Notes: generated by a model not told the origin, from the sequence alone. A stretch of 42,061 nt of DNA from an uncultured Collinsella sp. (GCA_902461085.1 CABPWH010000011.1:1-42061), one strand, 5' to 3'. Shown: positions 1-8,048, counted from the first letter of the stretch. Made by a program: numbers and translations.

Positions 1-26
1 GGCCCGTGGGTTACACCCTAAGAGCA

Positions 27-49
27 AACCACCCTTTTTAAGGGTGGTT
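27..49. other. Inverted repeat near window start
   Basis: AACCACCCTT and AAGGGTGGTT form a perfect 10-bp stem around a TTT loop. No clear T run follows on either strand, so it may be a weak terminator of an upstream gene outside the window or an RNA hairpin. Its role is not determined. Confidence 0.5.
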
Positions 50-87
50 CTGATTTAAAGAAAAATCAAAAAAATCTGAAATAGCTC

Positions 88-115
88 TTGCATAGTTAGT
101 TATATAAAGTATTAT
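88..115 (+). promoter_or_regulatory. Candidate promoter for the deglycase-PTS operon
   Basis: TTGCAT (88-93) lies 16 bases before TATTAT (110-115) in an AT-rich stretch that contrasts with the GC-rich genes. The deglycase start follows about 50 bases downstream with an AGGAG ribosome site at 155-159. The -35 box matches the consensus only in TTG, so the assignment is tentative. Confidence 0.45.
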
Positions 116-165
116 AACGTCATGGGATGAATGAAGGGTTCATCCAAGTGAGTTAGGAGTAAGGG

Positions 166-1200
166 ATGTTCAATTTCGATGAGCCTCGTTACGAGAAGGT
201 TGTGAGCGATGCCCTCGCTCTCCGTCCTCAGATTGAGGCTGCCGTGGACAAGGTCTGCGAGCAGGGCTATTCCAACATCTTCTTCATCGGCTGCGGCGGC
301 ACCTGGGCCCACACGCTCCCGATGAAGTACTGGGTCGAGACCACCACGGCCGACGTCGACGTCCACTGCGAGATCGCCGCTGAGTTCCTCGCGTGCCCGC
401 CCAAGGCCTTCAACAAGGACTCGGTCTGCGTCTTCTCCACCCGTACCGGCACCACCCCCGAGATCATCGAGGCCGCCAAGTTCTGCCAGGAGCAGGGCGC
501 CCGCACGCTGATGTACGTCTCCAACGACAACACCCCGGCCACCGAGTACGCCGATTACAAGTTCTTCAGCTTCGCCGAGGACGACGTCCTGTGCGAGGCC
601 ATCTACACCTACCAGATCACGCTGGTCGCCCGCTTCCTCAAGAACGCCGGCGCCTTCCCCAAGTACGACACCTTCATGGAGGAGTTCGGCAACATCGCCC
701 CGTACCTCATCAAGGCCAAGGACGCCCAGGACGAGCGCTGCGCCGCCATGGCCGAGGACTTCAAGGACACCGACTACCACATGGTGATCGGCTCCGGCAT
801 GCTCTGGGGTGAGGCCTACGACTACGCCATGTGCATCCTCGAGGAGATGCAGTGGATCAAGACCAAGTCCATCCACGCCGCCGAGTTCTTCCACGGCACC
901 ATCGAGCTGTGCGAGGAGGGCACGAGCCTCATCATGCTCTACGGCGAGGACGACACCCGTAAGCTCATGGACCGCGTGGACAACTTCACTCACATGCTCG
1001 CCGACGAGAAGGGCGTCCATGTCCGCGTGAACAAGTTCGACACCGCCGAGGTCGAGCTGCCGTTCAGCGACCCCGAGTTCCGCAAGATCGTCTCCCCGAT
1101 GGTCACCTACACCATCACCGAGCGTCTGAGCTGCCATCTCGAGCACGTCCGTAACCACCCGCTCACCACGCGTCGTTACTATCACCAGATGAACTACTAA
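166..1200 (+). CDS. SIS-domain sugar-amine 6-phosphate deglycase (FrlB/GfrF-like)
   Basis: This 344-residue protein resembles the SIS (sugar isomerase) family members that cleave fructoselysine 6-phosphate or glucoselysine 6-phosphate, Amadori products formed when sugars react with lysine, into glucose 6-phosphate and the amine. The first SIS half shows FIGCGGTWAH near residue 41 and STRTGTTPEIIEAAK near residue 92. The second half carries AAEFFHGTIE, matching the H-x-EFFHG pattern typical of FrlB-like enzymes rather than of GlmS. The ATG has AGGAG six bases upstream. EIIC and EIID of a mannose-family PTS follow on the same strand, so the enzyme probably acts in the cytoplasm on the phosphorylated product of that transporter. 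The exact substrate is inferred; another sugar-amine is possible. Confidence 0.8.
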   Translation: MFNFDEPRYEKVVSDALALRPQIEAAVDKVCEQGYSNIFFIGCGGTWAHTLPMKYWVETTTADVDVHCEIAAEFLACPPKAFNKDSVCVFSTRTGTTPEIIEAAKFCQEQGARTLMYVSNDNTPATEYADYKFFSFAEDDVLCEAIYTYQITLVARFLKNAGAFPKYDTFMEEFGNIAPYLIKAKDAQDERCAAMAEDFKDTDYHMVIGSGMLWGEAYDYAMCILEEMQWIKTKSIHAAEFFHGTIELCEEGTSLIMLYGEDDTRKLMDRVDNFTHMLADEKGVHVRVNKFDTAEVELPFSDPEFRKIVSPMVTYTITERLSCHLEHVRNHPLTTRRYYHQMNY

Positions 1201-1221
1201 TCCTCTCAAATTGCTGCGGTT

Positions 1222-1260
1222 GTCTGCAGGCGAGCTGCGCAGAATGCCTCGCCTGCAGAC
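1222..1260 (+). other. 13-bp intercistronic hairpin
   Basis: GTCTGCAGGCGAG (1222-1234) and CTCGCCTGCAGAC (1248-1260) are exact reverse complements around a 13-base loop, filling the gap between the deglycase and EIIC genes. No T run follows, so it is not a typical terminator. It could stabilise or process the mRNA and so set different expression of enzyme and transporter. Confidence 0.75.
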
Positions 1261-1281
1261 CTGTTTCTGGGCTTGATCGAA

Positions 1282-2055
1282 ATGGTTGTCCAGTATCTTC
1301 TAGTTGCACTGGTCGCATTTATTGCGTCCATGGACGAGCAATTATTTGGCATTACGATGCTTGGTCGTCCGCTGTTTACGAGCCTGTTCGTTGGCTTGAT
1401 CCTTGGCGATGTCCAGCAGGGCGTTATCGTCGGCGCTGCTTTGGAGTCCATGTTCATGGGCGCCATCATGGTCGGTGCGGCGGTTCCTCCCGAGGTCTAT
1501 GCTTCCGGCGTGCTTGGCTGCGCGTTTGCCGTCATTACGGGTACGGGCACGGCAACTGCCGTCGCACTCGCCCTTCCCGTCTCCGTCTTCCTTCAGGTGT
1601 GGCGCAACTTCTGCTACGCCGTTCCGGGTGCCTTTGCCTGCAAGAAGATTGAGACCGCTCTGGCAAATCGTGATCTTGCCAAGGCGAATCTGTACCATCT
1701 GACCATCGTGCCGCTGTCGATTGGCATTCCGTCTGCACTGCTGGTGTTTTGCTCGCTGTTCTTTGGTGCCGACCTCATCAACAATGCGCTTAACGCTATT
1801 CCGCAGTTTGTGATGGACGGCCTCAACGTTGCGTCCGGCGTCATGGTCTGCATCGGCTTCGCACTTCTTATTAGGACCATGGGCGATAACAAGCTGCTTC
1901 CTTGGCTGTTCCTGGGATTCATTATGGTCATCTACCTCAAGATGGACGTTATCGGCGTCGCCGCAGCTGCCATTTGCGTCGCACTGCTCCTGGCCTTCCG
2001 CGAGGGCTCGTCCGGTCCGCAGACGGTTGCCGAGGATGAAGAGGAGGACTTCTAA
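1282..2055 (+). CDS. PTS mannose-family transporter subunit IIC
   Basis: This is a membrane channel subunit of a mannose-family (Man) phosphotransferase system, 257 residues, the usual size for EIIC (COG3715 type). It is hydrophobic almost throughout, with segments such as YLLVALVAFIASMD at the N terminus, the Gly/Ala-rich VQQGVIVGAALESMFMGAIMVGA typical of the family, and an acidic cytoplasmic tail ending EDEEEDF. ATG 1282 is preferred over an in-frame TTG at 1273; neither has a strong SD, and a hairpin sits just upstream. The stop overlaps the EIID start by one base. Its job is inferred to be import and phosphorylation of the substrate of the upstream deglycase. No EIIA or EIIB gene lies in the window. 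Confidence 0.9.
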   Translation: MVVQYLLVALVAFIASMDEQLFGITMLGRPLFTSLFVGLILGDVQQGVIVGAALESMFMGAIMVGAAVPPEVYASGVLGCAFAVITGTGTATAVALALPVSVFLQVWRNFCYAVPGAFACKKIETALANRDLAKANLYHLTIVPLSIGIPSALLVFCSLFFGADLINNALNAIPQFVMDGLNVASGVMVCIGFALLIRTMGDNKLLPWLFLGFIMVIYLKMDVIGVAAAAICVALLLAFREGSSGPQTVAEDEEEDF

Positions 2056-2903
2056 TGGCTACCCAGAACACCGATCTCAAAGAGGCCAAGAAGGACGCGA
2101 TTATGACTCCCGATATGTATCGGAGCATGTTCCTTCGCCAGTTTACGAGCCAGTGCTCGCAGTCGTACGACAAGATGATGGCAATGGGCTTCATGTACAC
2201 CATTCAGAAGCCCCTGCGAAAGATCTATCCCAACGACGACGATTACTATGCGGCGCTTGATCGCCATACCGAGTTCTTTAACATCACGCCTCATGTGCTT
2301 CCGTTTGTAGCCGGCCTTACGGTTTCGATGGAAGAGCAGGCGGCTGCCGATAAGAACTTTGACACGTCCTCGATTAACGCCATGAAGGTCGGCCTCATGG
2401 GACCGCTTTCCGGCATTGGCGATTCGTTCTACTGGGGTACGTTCCGCGTGGTCGCCGCCGGCATTGGTATTGGCATCGCGTCGACGGGTAACCCGCTCGG
2501 CCCCATCGTGTACGCGCTCATCTACTCGGTGATTAACTTTGCAACGCGTATCGTCGCCGCCCATCTGGGATACGACCTGGGAACCAAGTTCCTGCAGCAG
2601 TCCGAAGAGAACAACCTTATGTCTCGCATGACGCATGCTGCCGGCGTTCTCGGAATGACCGTCATTGGCGCGATGATTGCGGCACAGGTCTCGCTGTCCA
2701 CAGCTTTGACCTTTGATGTGGGCGGTTCGGAGATTGTCCTGCAGGATCTGTTCGATTCGATCTTCCCCGGTCTGCTGCCCTTGCTGGCAACGTTCGCTTG
2801 CGTTGCCCTGTACAAAAAGGGTGTCAAGACCATTTGGATTATTATTGGCATCTTTGCAATCTGCATCATCGGAACGGGCTTGGGAGTGTTCGCGGCGGCG
2901 TAA
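2055..2903 (+). CDS. PTS mannose-family transporter subunit IID
   Basis: This 282-residue protein is the EIID partner of the preceding EIIC (COG3716 type). It has a hydrophilic N-terminal half starting with a charged segment and MYRSMFLRQFTSQCSQSYDKMMAMGF, the family's conserved glycine-rich loop GLMGPLSGIGDSFYWGTFR near residue 113, and hydrophobic segments toward the C terminus ending TGLGVFAAA. The start overlaps the EIIC stop (TAATG) and has GAGGAGG upstream, so the two are translationally coupled. EIIC and EIID together form the membrane part of Man-family systems; the phosphoryl carriers EIIA and EIIB must be encoded elsewhere. A terminator follows at 2951. Confidence 0.92.
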   Translation: MATQNTDLKEAKKDAIMTPDMYRSMFLRQFTSQCSQSYDKMMAMGFMYTIQKPLRKIYPNDDDYYAALDRHTEFFNITPHVLPFVAGLTVSMEEQAAADKNFDTSSINAMKVGLMGPLSGIGDSFYWGTFRVVAAGIGIGIASTGNPLGPIVYALIYSVINFATRIVAAHLGYDLGTKFLQQSEENNLMSRMTHAAGVLGMTVIGAMIAAQVSLSTALTFDVGGSEIVLQDLFDSIFPGLLPLLATFACVALYKKGVKTIWIIIGIFAICIIGTGLGVFAAA

Positions 2904-2950
2904 TGTTGACTGCTATGCTCGCGCGTTGGATAACTAACTGACCGTTTGAA

Positions 2951-2987
2951 AACGGGGTTCGGCGTAAGGCCGGCCCCGTTTTTTTGT
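2951..2987 (+). terminator. Terminator after the PTS operon
   Basis: AACGGGG (2951-2957) pairs with CCCCGTT (2974-2980), followed by seven T. It lies 47 bases after the EIID stop and closes the operon. Confidence 0.88.
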
Positions 2988-3044
2988 TTGAGGGATTTTC
3001 CGACCGTCCAAAAATCCACGCTCGTCCATCACTCACGTATCTCT

Positions 3045-3111
3045 CATCTCTCATTTGTCACTAATACGAGAGATGGCACAAAGACGAGAGATAATTACGA
3101 GAGATAACTGA
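3045..3111. repeat. 67-bp operator-like repeat, copy A
   Basis: This block matches copy B (3210-3276) at 60 of 67 positions. It contains CATCTCTCA on one strand followed by GAGAGAT three times (around 3068, 3086 and 3099), so the same 7-mer is present in both orientations. It lies upstream of the AlbA_2-type regulator at 3335. The arrangement looks like a binding array for a DNA-binding protein, plausibly that regulator itself. Confidence 0.75.
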
Positions 3112-3209
3112 TCAGCAAAGAGACAGGCAATCATGGTATTGTCTCAATACTGATTGTTCTACCAGCAAAAACATGTTTAAATGAAACAAATGGCAGATAT
3201 CTTTTCTTT

Positions 3210-3276
3210 CATCTCTCACTTATCTCTAATATGAGAGATAGCAGAAAGATGAGAGATAATTACGAGAGATAACTGA
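3210..3276. repeat. 67-bp operator-like repeat, copy B
   Basis: This is the second copy, starting 165 bases after the first. ATCTCTCA (3211-3218) is the exact reverse complement of TGAGAGAT (3232-3239), and further GAGAGAT copies begin near 3251 and 3264. It ends about 58 bases before the ATG at 3335. The 98 bases between the copies are AT-rich and may hold the promoter, but no confident -10/-35 pair could be picked. Confidence 0.75.
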
Positions 3277-3334
3277 GAGACGAAGGAAATCTATTCGCGG
3301 CATTCTCCGCCGGGCCGAGCGAAAGGACGTGCAG

Positions 3335-4801
3335 ATGAACGAAAACGAGCTGACCGGTCTGCTCGAGTCTTTAAGGCGCATGGGCTCGGACGATCTTAAC
3401 GTCGAGGTCAAGGAGAGCGCCACGACGCTTTCCCGCGACGTATGGGAAACGGTTAGCGCATTCGCGAATACCGCTGGCGGAATTATCGTGCTCGGCGTGA
3501 GCGAGCGCGCGGGCTTTGTCCCGGTTGAGAACTTTGAGACCGAGAAGGTGCTCAACCAATTCGTAGCGGGCATGGGTGATGCCGGCGGTCGCGGAAAACT
3601 GGCCAATCCGCCCAAATACACCATTGAACGCGTGGAGCTCCAGGGCACCGTGGTTCTGGTCATCACGATTGAGGAGCTCGACCCGTCGAGCAAGCCTTGC
3701 TATGTCATAGAGCGGGGCGCTCAAGGTGGCAGCTACAAACGCATCGATGATAAAGATGTTCCGCTCTCGTCGACCGAGGTCCTGTCCTTGTCATCGTATG
3801 AACGGGCGAGTCCCAGTGATCGCGATGCAGTGCCCGGCGCGGTCGCAGGCGATCTTGACGAGGGCCTGGTCGACCGCACGATAGAGCGTGCTTTCTCACT
3901 GACACCTCGTGCGATGCGCGGCGCGCCGGACAAGAAAACGAAGCTGGAGCGCCTGAATTTCCTCGACTCCCAGGGCAATGTCACTAAGGCCGGACTCCTG
4001 GCTGCGGGTGCCTATCCTCAGCAGTTCTATCCCAAGCTCTTTATCGATGTGGCGGTCTATGCCGGAACGCAGAAGGGCGCGGCGGGGTCGTTGAGGTTCA
4101 TGGACCGTACGATCTGCGAGGGAACGTTGGGCGAAATGATCTCGGATGCCGTCGCGGCAATCGCCAAGAATTTGCGACGAACCTCGATGATCAAAGGCGT
4201 CTCGCGTGTCGACTCGCTGGAGATTCCCGAGGAGGTCCTGCGCGAGGCAATCGCCAACGCCGTAATCCACCGAGAATACGGAGACCGGTTCTGTGGGCAG
4301 TCGATCGCTGTTGACGTCTTTGATGACCGTATCGAAGTGACGAACCCCGGCGGCCTATACGGAGGAAAGACTCGCGAGAACCTGTTTGACGGCAGCTCCC
4401 GATGTCGCAATGCGACGCTCGTGAAACTCATGTCGATTGTCCCGCTGCCGGATGGCGCAGGTTCGCCGGCTGAGGGCAATGGCTCGGGCATCCCGATGAT
4501 GATCGATGCCATGCGCGCGCATGGTCTGGCCGAGCCCCTGTTCTGCCCGGGGTTCGATCGGTTCAAGGTCGTACTTTACCGTTCAAAGATCGAGCCGGTC
4601 GATCATGGCGGGGGCTTAATTGTGACGGCACTCAAACACTACGGCGAGCTGGGGACGCGTGAGCTGGCAGAACGTACGGGGCTTACAATTTCCCAGGTTA
4701 GGTCGCGCGTCAACGCGCTCATTGCTCAAGGCGAGCTTGAGCCCACGGCGCCGGCGACGAGCCGCAACCGCAAGTATCGACTGTTGGAGCGCGTGGAATA
4801 A
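3335..4801 (+). CDS. AlbA_2 (Schlafen-like) and RecG-C-type HATPase domain regulator
   Basis: This 488-residue protein has the architecture often annotated as 'ATP-binding protein' or 'transcriptional regulator' of the AlbA_2 family. Near residues 21-60 VEVKESATTLSRDVWETV and SAFANTAGGIIVLGVSE fit the AlbA_2/Schlafen nucleic-acid-binding domain (PF04326). Around residue 303 REAIANAVIHREYGD and later VTNPGGLYGG fit the HATPase_c_4 domain (PF13749). A winged-helix region follows from about residue 427 (ELGTRELAERTGLTISQVRSRV). ATG 3335 is chosen over GTG 3329 because AAAGGA at 3322-3327 is seven bases before the ATG but only one before the GTG. Two large repeats upstream suggest autoregulation. 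The cellular target is unknown; members occur in accessory and defence-rich regions. Confidence 0.8.
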   Translation: MNENELTGLLESLRRMGSDDLNVEVKESATTLSRDVWETVSAFANTAGGIIVLGVSERAGFVPVENFETEKVLNQFVAGMGDAGGRGKLANPPKYTIERVELQGTVVLVITIEELDPSSKPCYVIERGAQGGSYKRIDDKDVPLSSTEVLSLSSYERASPSDRDAVPGAVAGDLDEGLVDRTIERAFSLTPRAMRGAPDKKTKLERLNFLDSQGNVTKAGLLAAGAYPQQFYPKLFIDVAVYAGTQKGAAGSLRFMDRTICEGTLGEMISDAVAAIAKNLRRTSMIKGVSRVDSLEIPEEVLREAIANAVIHREYGDRFCGQSIAVDVFDDRIEVTNPGGLYGGKTRENLFDGSSRCRNATLVKLMSIVPLPDGAGSPAEGNGSGIPMMIDAMRAHGLAEPLFCPGFDRFKVVLYRSKIEPVDHGGGLIVTALKHYGELGTRELAERTGLTISQVRSRVNALIAQGELEPTAPATSRNRKYRLLERVE

Positions 4802-4901
4802 ATGCGTTAGCGGACGAGGCGACCCAATAATCGACTCTCGATTGGCGCCCACTAAGGTTAAGCGGTTGTTGCCCAGTTGACGGTGATGCTAAAGACTCGG
4901 C

Positions 4902-5393
4902 TTACGCCGGCATGGCCGCGAACCCGTCCATCAAGAACAGCCTAAGAACCAGCTTGATGACATATCCCGGTTTGACTTCAGCCGCGTCAAAGACATGGCG
5001 CTCGGCGAGCTCGCTGCAGTATGTATAGATGTCGCGGATAAGGTCCGCGCCCGAAAGCGTAAACATGTAGCCTGCGTCCGAAAGCGCATTGGGCGCGGCG
5101 GGCAACTTGGCCATGTGGCAGAACGTTTGCAGGTCGGGCGCCATAACATTCTGGTAGTCGAGGTGGCCGCTGGCATCCTGTGCGGCAAGCTCCAATTGGC
5201 GCACAAAATCCAGCGCCGCTGCCAGCACAAAGCTCGGCGTAGGCGCGTTGACGTCCTGAGTGGTCGCCACGAGCCTGCCCGCCGCCTGCGTGACAAGCCA
5301 AGCGACCTCGCGCTGGCAACGCACGGCCTTGCGCGTAACCGGCTTGATGGACGAAGAAGAAACGCTCCCCTTAGGCGGATTCGAGGCAGCCAT
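4902..5393 (-). CDS. Conserved hypothetical protein
   Basis: This 163-residue soluble protein matches no family I can name. The N-terminal 25 residues are Ser/Lys/Pro-rich and look disordered. The rest looks helical, with few charges in the core (PSFVLAAALDFVRQLELAA, then DIYTYCSELAERHVFDAAEVKPGYVIKLVLRLFLMDGF). The start is well supported: reading the minus strand, GGGAGGG lies five bases before ATG at 5393. It stands alone, opposite in direction to both neighbours. It may belong to a coriobacterial family of unknown role; no function is proposed. Confidence 0.7.
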   Translation of the reverse strand: MAASNPPKGSVSSSSIKPVTRKAVRCQREVAWLVTQAAGRLVATTQDVNAPTPSFVLAAALDFVRQLELAAQDASGHLDYQNVMAPDLQTFCHMAKLPAAPNALSDAGYMFTLSGADLIRDIYTYCSELAERHVFDAAEVKPGYVIKLVLRLFLMDGFAAMPA

Positions 5394-5608
5394 AAGACCC
5401 TCCCATGAACGACCCGGCCCAACAAGCCCGGATGAAACACGTGCTACATCAGTATACAGGGAAGTGGGGTAACGGGGTACAAGCGCGCCGGCGGCAAACC
5501 GAGAGCATCAACGATGTGCCGATCGCGGAATGAGACCTCGTAATAATTGACTCTCGGCCATATTATTGAGGGGCATGACTCGCGTTCGTATGGTTGTAGG
5601 TGCTGGCG

Positions 5609-6691
5609 ATGAACGACATTAACCTTGCTGTTCCGTTGATGGATGGACCAAGCTATGACCGCGCCTGCAGTCTCGTGCCTTCCGAATACGTTGAGGCATG
5701 GGAGTGGTTTCTGGGTGAGGAACAGCGCGGCGGCGTTTGGACCAGCCTTCCGCACCACACCAAGGAAGATAGCCCTCAGTATCAGTACCGTTTGAGAATT
5801 GGCTCGGACTTCTTTCCCGTAACGCGGGATTCAGGGATCTTCTGGCCGGGCCAGGATCGGGTGAAGCAAGATCCCAATAAGATCTTTGCGCTCTCGGTCC
5901 ATAACTCTAAAAAGAGCTTCTACACCGATGTGCCTCCGCTCTATTTGGATGACGGTACGTGGGTCATTAAGTATTCGGTCCAAGCGCCAGGCGCCGTTGG
6001 TTCTCGAGACCAGAATTACAACCGTAAAATGCTCAACTGCATGGAATGTGGCGTCCCAGTCGGAGTCATATTTGCAACCGAGGTGGGCTATAAGGTGCTC
6101 GGCCTTGCGTTTGTTGAGCGGTTCGAGCCCGAAAACGGATGGTTTGTTCTGCACGGTCCTGTTCATAAAGGCGGACCGGACCCTCGTTTTGCGCCCGACA
6201 TGAGTTATCTGAAGCACATACCCGTCGATATTGAGTTTGCCGGACAGGGTGTGACCGACGACGAAAGGGTCCGCTATGCGTTAAGGCGCGAGCGATTGGG
6301 GCAGCAATGGTTCCGCAAGCAGCTCGTTGCCGCCTATGATGGCCGTTGTGCGGTGTCGGACTGCGGCGTCAGCGAAGCTCTGGAGGCTGCACATATCGAG
6401 AATTACTCGGGACCCAAATCGCAGGTTGCCAGCAACGGTATTCTGCTTCGGCGCGATCTTCATTCCCTATTTGATGCTCACCTGATTTCGTTTGAGCCTG
6501 TTTGCGGCGAATATCGGCTGTGCGGATCGTACCTGCTGGATAAGACCGACTACGCTTCCTTTGCGGGTGCGACGCTAAGGCAGCCGAATGAGCGTCAGTG
6601 GCGACCCGATACGGTGTTTCTTGAGGCCCATCGCATTGAGTTCGATCGCTCGGAAAAGAAGCGTGAAAAGGCGGGGCTTCTGCCGTATTAG
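5609..6691 (+). CDS. Solitary HNH endonuclease with N-terminal recognition-like domain (COG3440-like)
   Basis: This 360-residue protein has a C-terminal HNH nuclease domain: FRKQLVAAYDGRCAVSDC near residue 235, then AAHIENYSG with His262, NGILLRRDLH with Asn276 and His285, and LFDAHLISF. This H...N...H order is that of the HNH_2 type in predicted restriction endonucleases. The first ~200 residues hold motifs such as NPNKIF-like, PPLYLDDGTWVIKYS and LNCMECGVPVGVIF, resembling N-terminal regions of COG3440-type proteins that may read modified DNA. No methyltransferase gene is adjacent, which fits a modification-dependent (type IV-like) nuclease, but this is inferred. ATG 5609 is chosen because TAGGTG is seven bases upstream; GTG 5600 is the alternative. 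Confidence 0.75.
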   Translation: MNDINLAVPLMDGPSYDRACSLVPSEYVEAWEWFLGEEQRGGVWTSLPHHTKEDSPQYQYRLRIGSDFFPVTRDSGIFWPGQDRVKQDPNKIFALSVHNSKKSFYTDVPPLYLDDGTWVIKYSVQAPGAVGSRDQNYNRKMLNCMECGVPVGVIFATEVGYKVLGLAFVERFEPENGWFVLHGPVHKGGPDPRFAPDMSYLKHIPVDIEFAGQGVTDDERVRYALRRERLGQQWFRKQLVAAYDGRCAVSDCGVSEALEAAHIENYSGPKSQVASNGILLRRDLHSLFDAHLISFEPVCGEYRLCGSYLLDKTDYASFAGATLRQPNERQWRPDTVFLEAHRIEFDRSEKKREKAGLLPY

Positions 6692-6813
6692 CGTATTTGG
6701 CTTTGGCATTCTTTGACGATCGTGTTGTTTGATCGGATCGCGTAGCGATGCAATCTCGCGCACGCCCGCCGGTGCATGCTCTTCCTGATTTGTATAGCGA
6801 GAGGGGAGCGTGT

Positions 6814-7098
6814 ATGAGCTGGCGAGGCGATATTGCGATGGGGAAGTACGGAAAACTGCCGTGTGCCCTTATAGACAACAATATGTTTCCGAGCGTAGAG
6901 GTTGATTGCGGGTCGTTTGTCGTCACCTGCCCTTGCTGCGGCTCGCAAATACCGTGTCTCGACATTCGGTTCATCGATGCGCGCGACAGACTCAGCGACG
7001 AAGTGAGAAAACGGACAGGCGTTCATATGCCGGTGTATCCGGAGAAATGCCCTGTTTGTGGCCTCGATATCGTGTACGACGCCGGCGACGAGGGATAG
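6814..7098 (+). CDS. Small zinc-ribbon-like hypothetical protein
   Basis: This 94-residue protein has two Cys pairs, CPCCGSQIPC near residue 37 and CPVCGLDIVYD near residue 80, the spacing expected of a zinc ribbon. The start at 6814 is supported by GAGGGGAG a few bases upstream; an earlier in-frame ATG at 6748 adds an Arg/Pro-rich stretch unlikely to be real. It follows the HNH gene by 122 bases on the same strand and is convergent with the DUF5710 gene. No catalytic domain is seen. It could bind zinc only structurally; its function is unknown. Confidence 0.65.
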   Translation: MSWRGDIAMGKYGKLPCALIDNNMFPSVEVDCGSFVVTCPCCGSQIPCLDIRFIDARDRLSDEVRKRTGVHMPVYPEKCPVCGLDIVYDAGDEG

Positions 7099-7135
7099 GT
7101 GATGCGGAGGAGTTGGCTGTGAGTGTCTTTTGCCT

Positions 7136-7822
7136 CTACAAATAAATCCCCTCACCGAGCTGCTTGTGGAACTCGGCGTGATGGTCGCGTGCCCAGGTAA
7201 AGAGCGCCTGGTCAAAGTCGGTACGCGTGGCCGGGACGCCAAAGACGCCGGCAACTTCGACGCGTATAAACTCCAGTGCCGGCAGCTTGTTGATGGCAGT
7301 GAGGGCAAACGGGGACGAGGGCTCCTCGAACAGATAGCGGCTGCCTTGCAGCGCGTCGCAACTGGTGCACGTGTTGCCGAGCGACGGGGCTTTGGAGGCT
7401 CGCGCGCCTACGGGCTTGTAGCCGCAGCGCTTATGAAGGTAGTCGCGGATCTCGCCCGGTACGCAGCCAAGAGCGGGCACGATGGCGAGTGCGTTGGCGT
7501 TGGCCGTGTCGATGGCAATGTACCCGGCTTCGTTGGGCGCGTGCGCGATGGCGATGCTCTCGTCGTTATCGGTTCGATAGGGAATGCCGAAGGCCGCGAC
7601 CGAGGTCTCTTTGTGACACTTCCAGCACTCGCGCTTGCCCAGTACTAGATATATATACGGCGCTGAGGGGTCGGATCGGTCAACACCGGGCAGCCACTCG
7701 GCAAAGGGCTCGGGGTTGACGCCGCTGGGTACATACCAGATCTTCTTGGTCCGGTCCCATTTGGCGCCCAGCGCCTTGGCTTCTTCTTTGTGCGAAAAGG
7801 GGACATCGAGCTCGGTGCGCAT
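7136..7822 (-). CDS. DUF5710 domain protein with Cys pairs
   Basis: This 228-residue protein starts with the DUF5710 signature: LDVPFSHKEEAKALGAKWDRTKKIWYVPSG, a short module found at the ends of DNA-processing and accessory proteins that is thought to bind nucleic acid or protein. Downstream, CWKCHKE (about residue 59) and CTSC (about residue 155) may form a split zinc site. The reading frame stays open to 8047 through a tRNA gene, but AAGGAG six bases before ATG 7822 and the DUF5710 motif beginning at that ATG fix the start. Convergent with the small zinc protein. Function unknown. Confidence 0.75.
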   Translation of the reverse strand: MRTELDVPFSHKEEAKALGAKWDRTKKIWYVPSGVNPEPFAEWLPGVDRSDPSAPYIYLVLGKRECWKCHKETSVAAFGIPYRTDNDESIAIAHAPNEAGYIAIDTANANALAIVPALGCVPGEIRDYLHKRCGYKPVGARASKAPSLGNTCTSCDALQGSRYLFEEPSSPFALTAINKLPALEFIRVEVAGVFGVPATRTDFDQALFTWARDHHAEFHKQLGEGIYL

Positions 7823-8000
7823 GGCGGCTCCTTGGTGCTGCAGGTGCAAGTGGCTCAAGGATACCGCAGGACGCAGACATCGCGGCGTTTTGCCGAGAAG
7901 CTGCGGTGCGGACTGATTGGTTATGCCGATGGATAGATCGGCAAGTAGATGGTCGGCTTTTGGCTGGTTGGACGGTTGGAACTGCCGGCGGATTTGGCGA

Positions 8001-8040
8001 CATAAAACAAAACAGCCCAGAGAGCATAGCCTCTGAGCTG
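8001..8040 (-). terminator. Terminator of tRNA-Val
   Basis: On the minus strand CAGCTCAGAG (8040-8031) pairs with CTCTGGGCTG (8022-8013) with one G-T pair, followed by TTTTGTTTT. It lies nine bases beyond the tRNA 3' end. Confidence 0.85.
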
Positions 8041-8048
8041 CGAACATT

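Noticed and set aside
4826..5556. AATAATYGACTCTCG at 4826-4840 and 5542-5556 flanking the unknown gene
   Set aside because: A 14/15 match is suggestive of duplication ends, but the flanks differ, there is no integrase, and chance cannot be excluded.
7823..8047. N-terminal extension of the DUF5710 protein
   Set aside because: The extension runs upstream past the tRNA-Val terminator to the edge of the tRNA gene; the SD and domain both begin at 7822.
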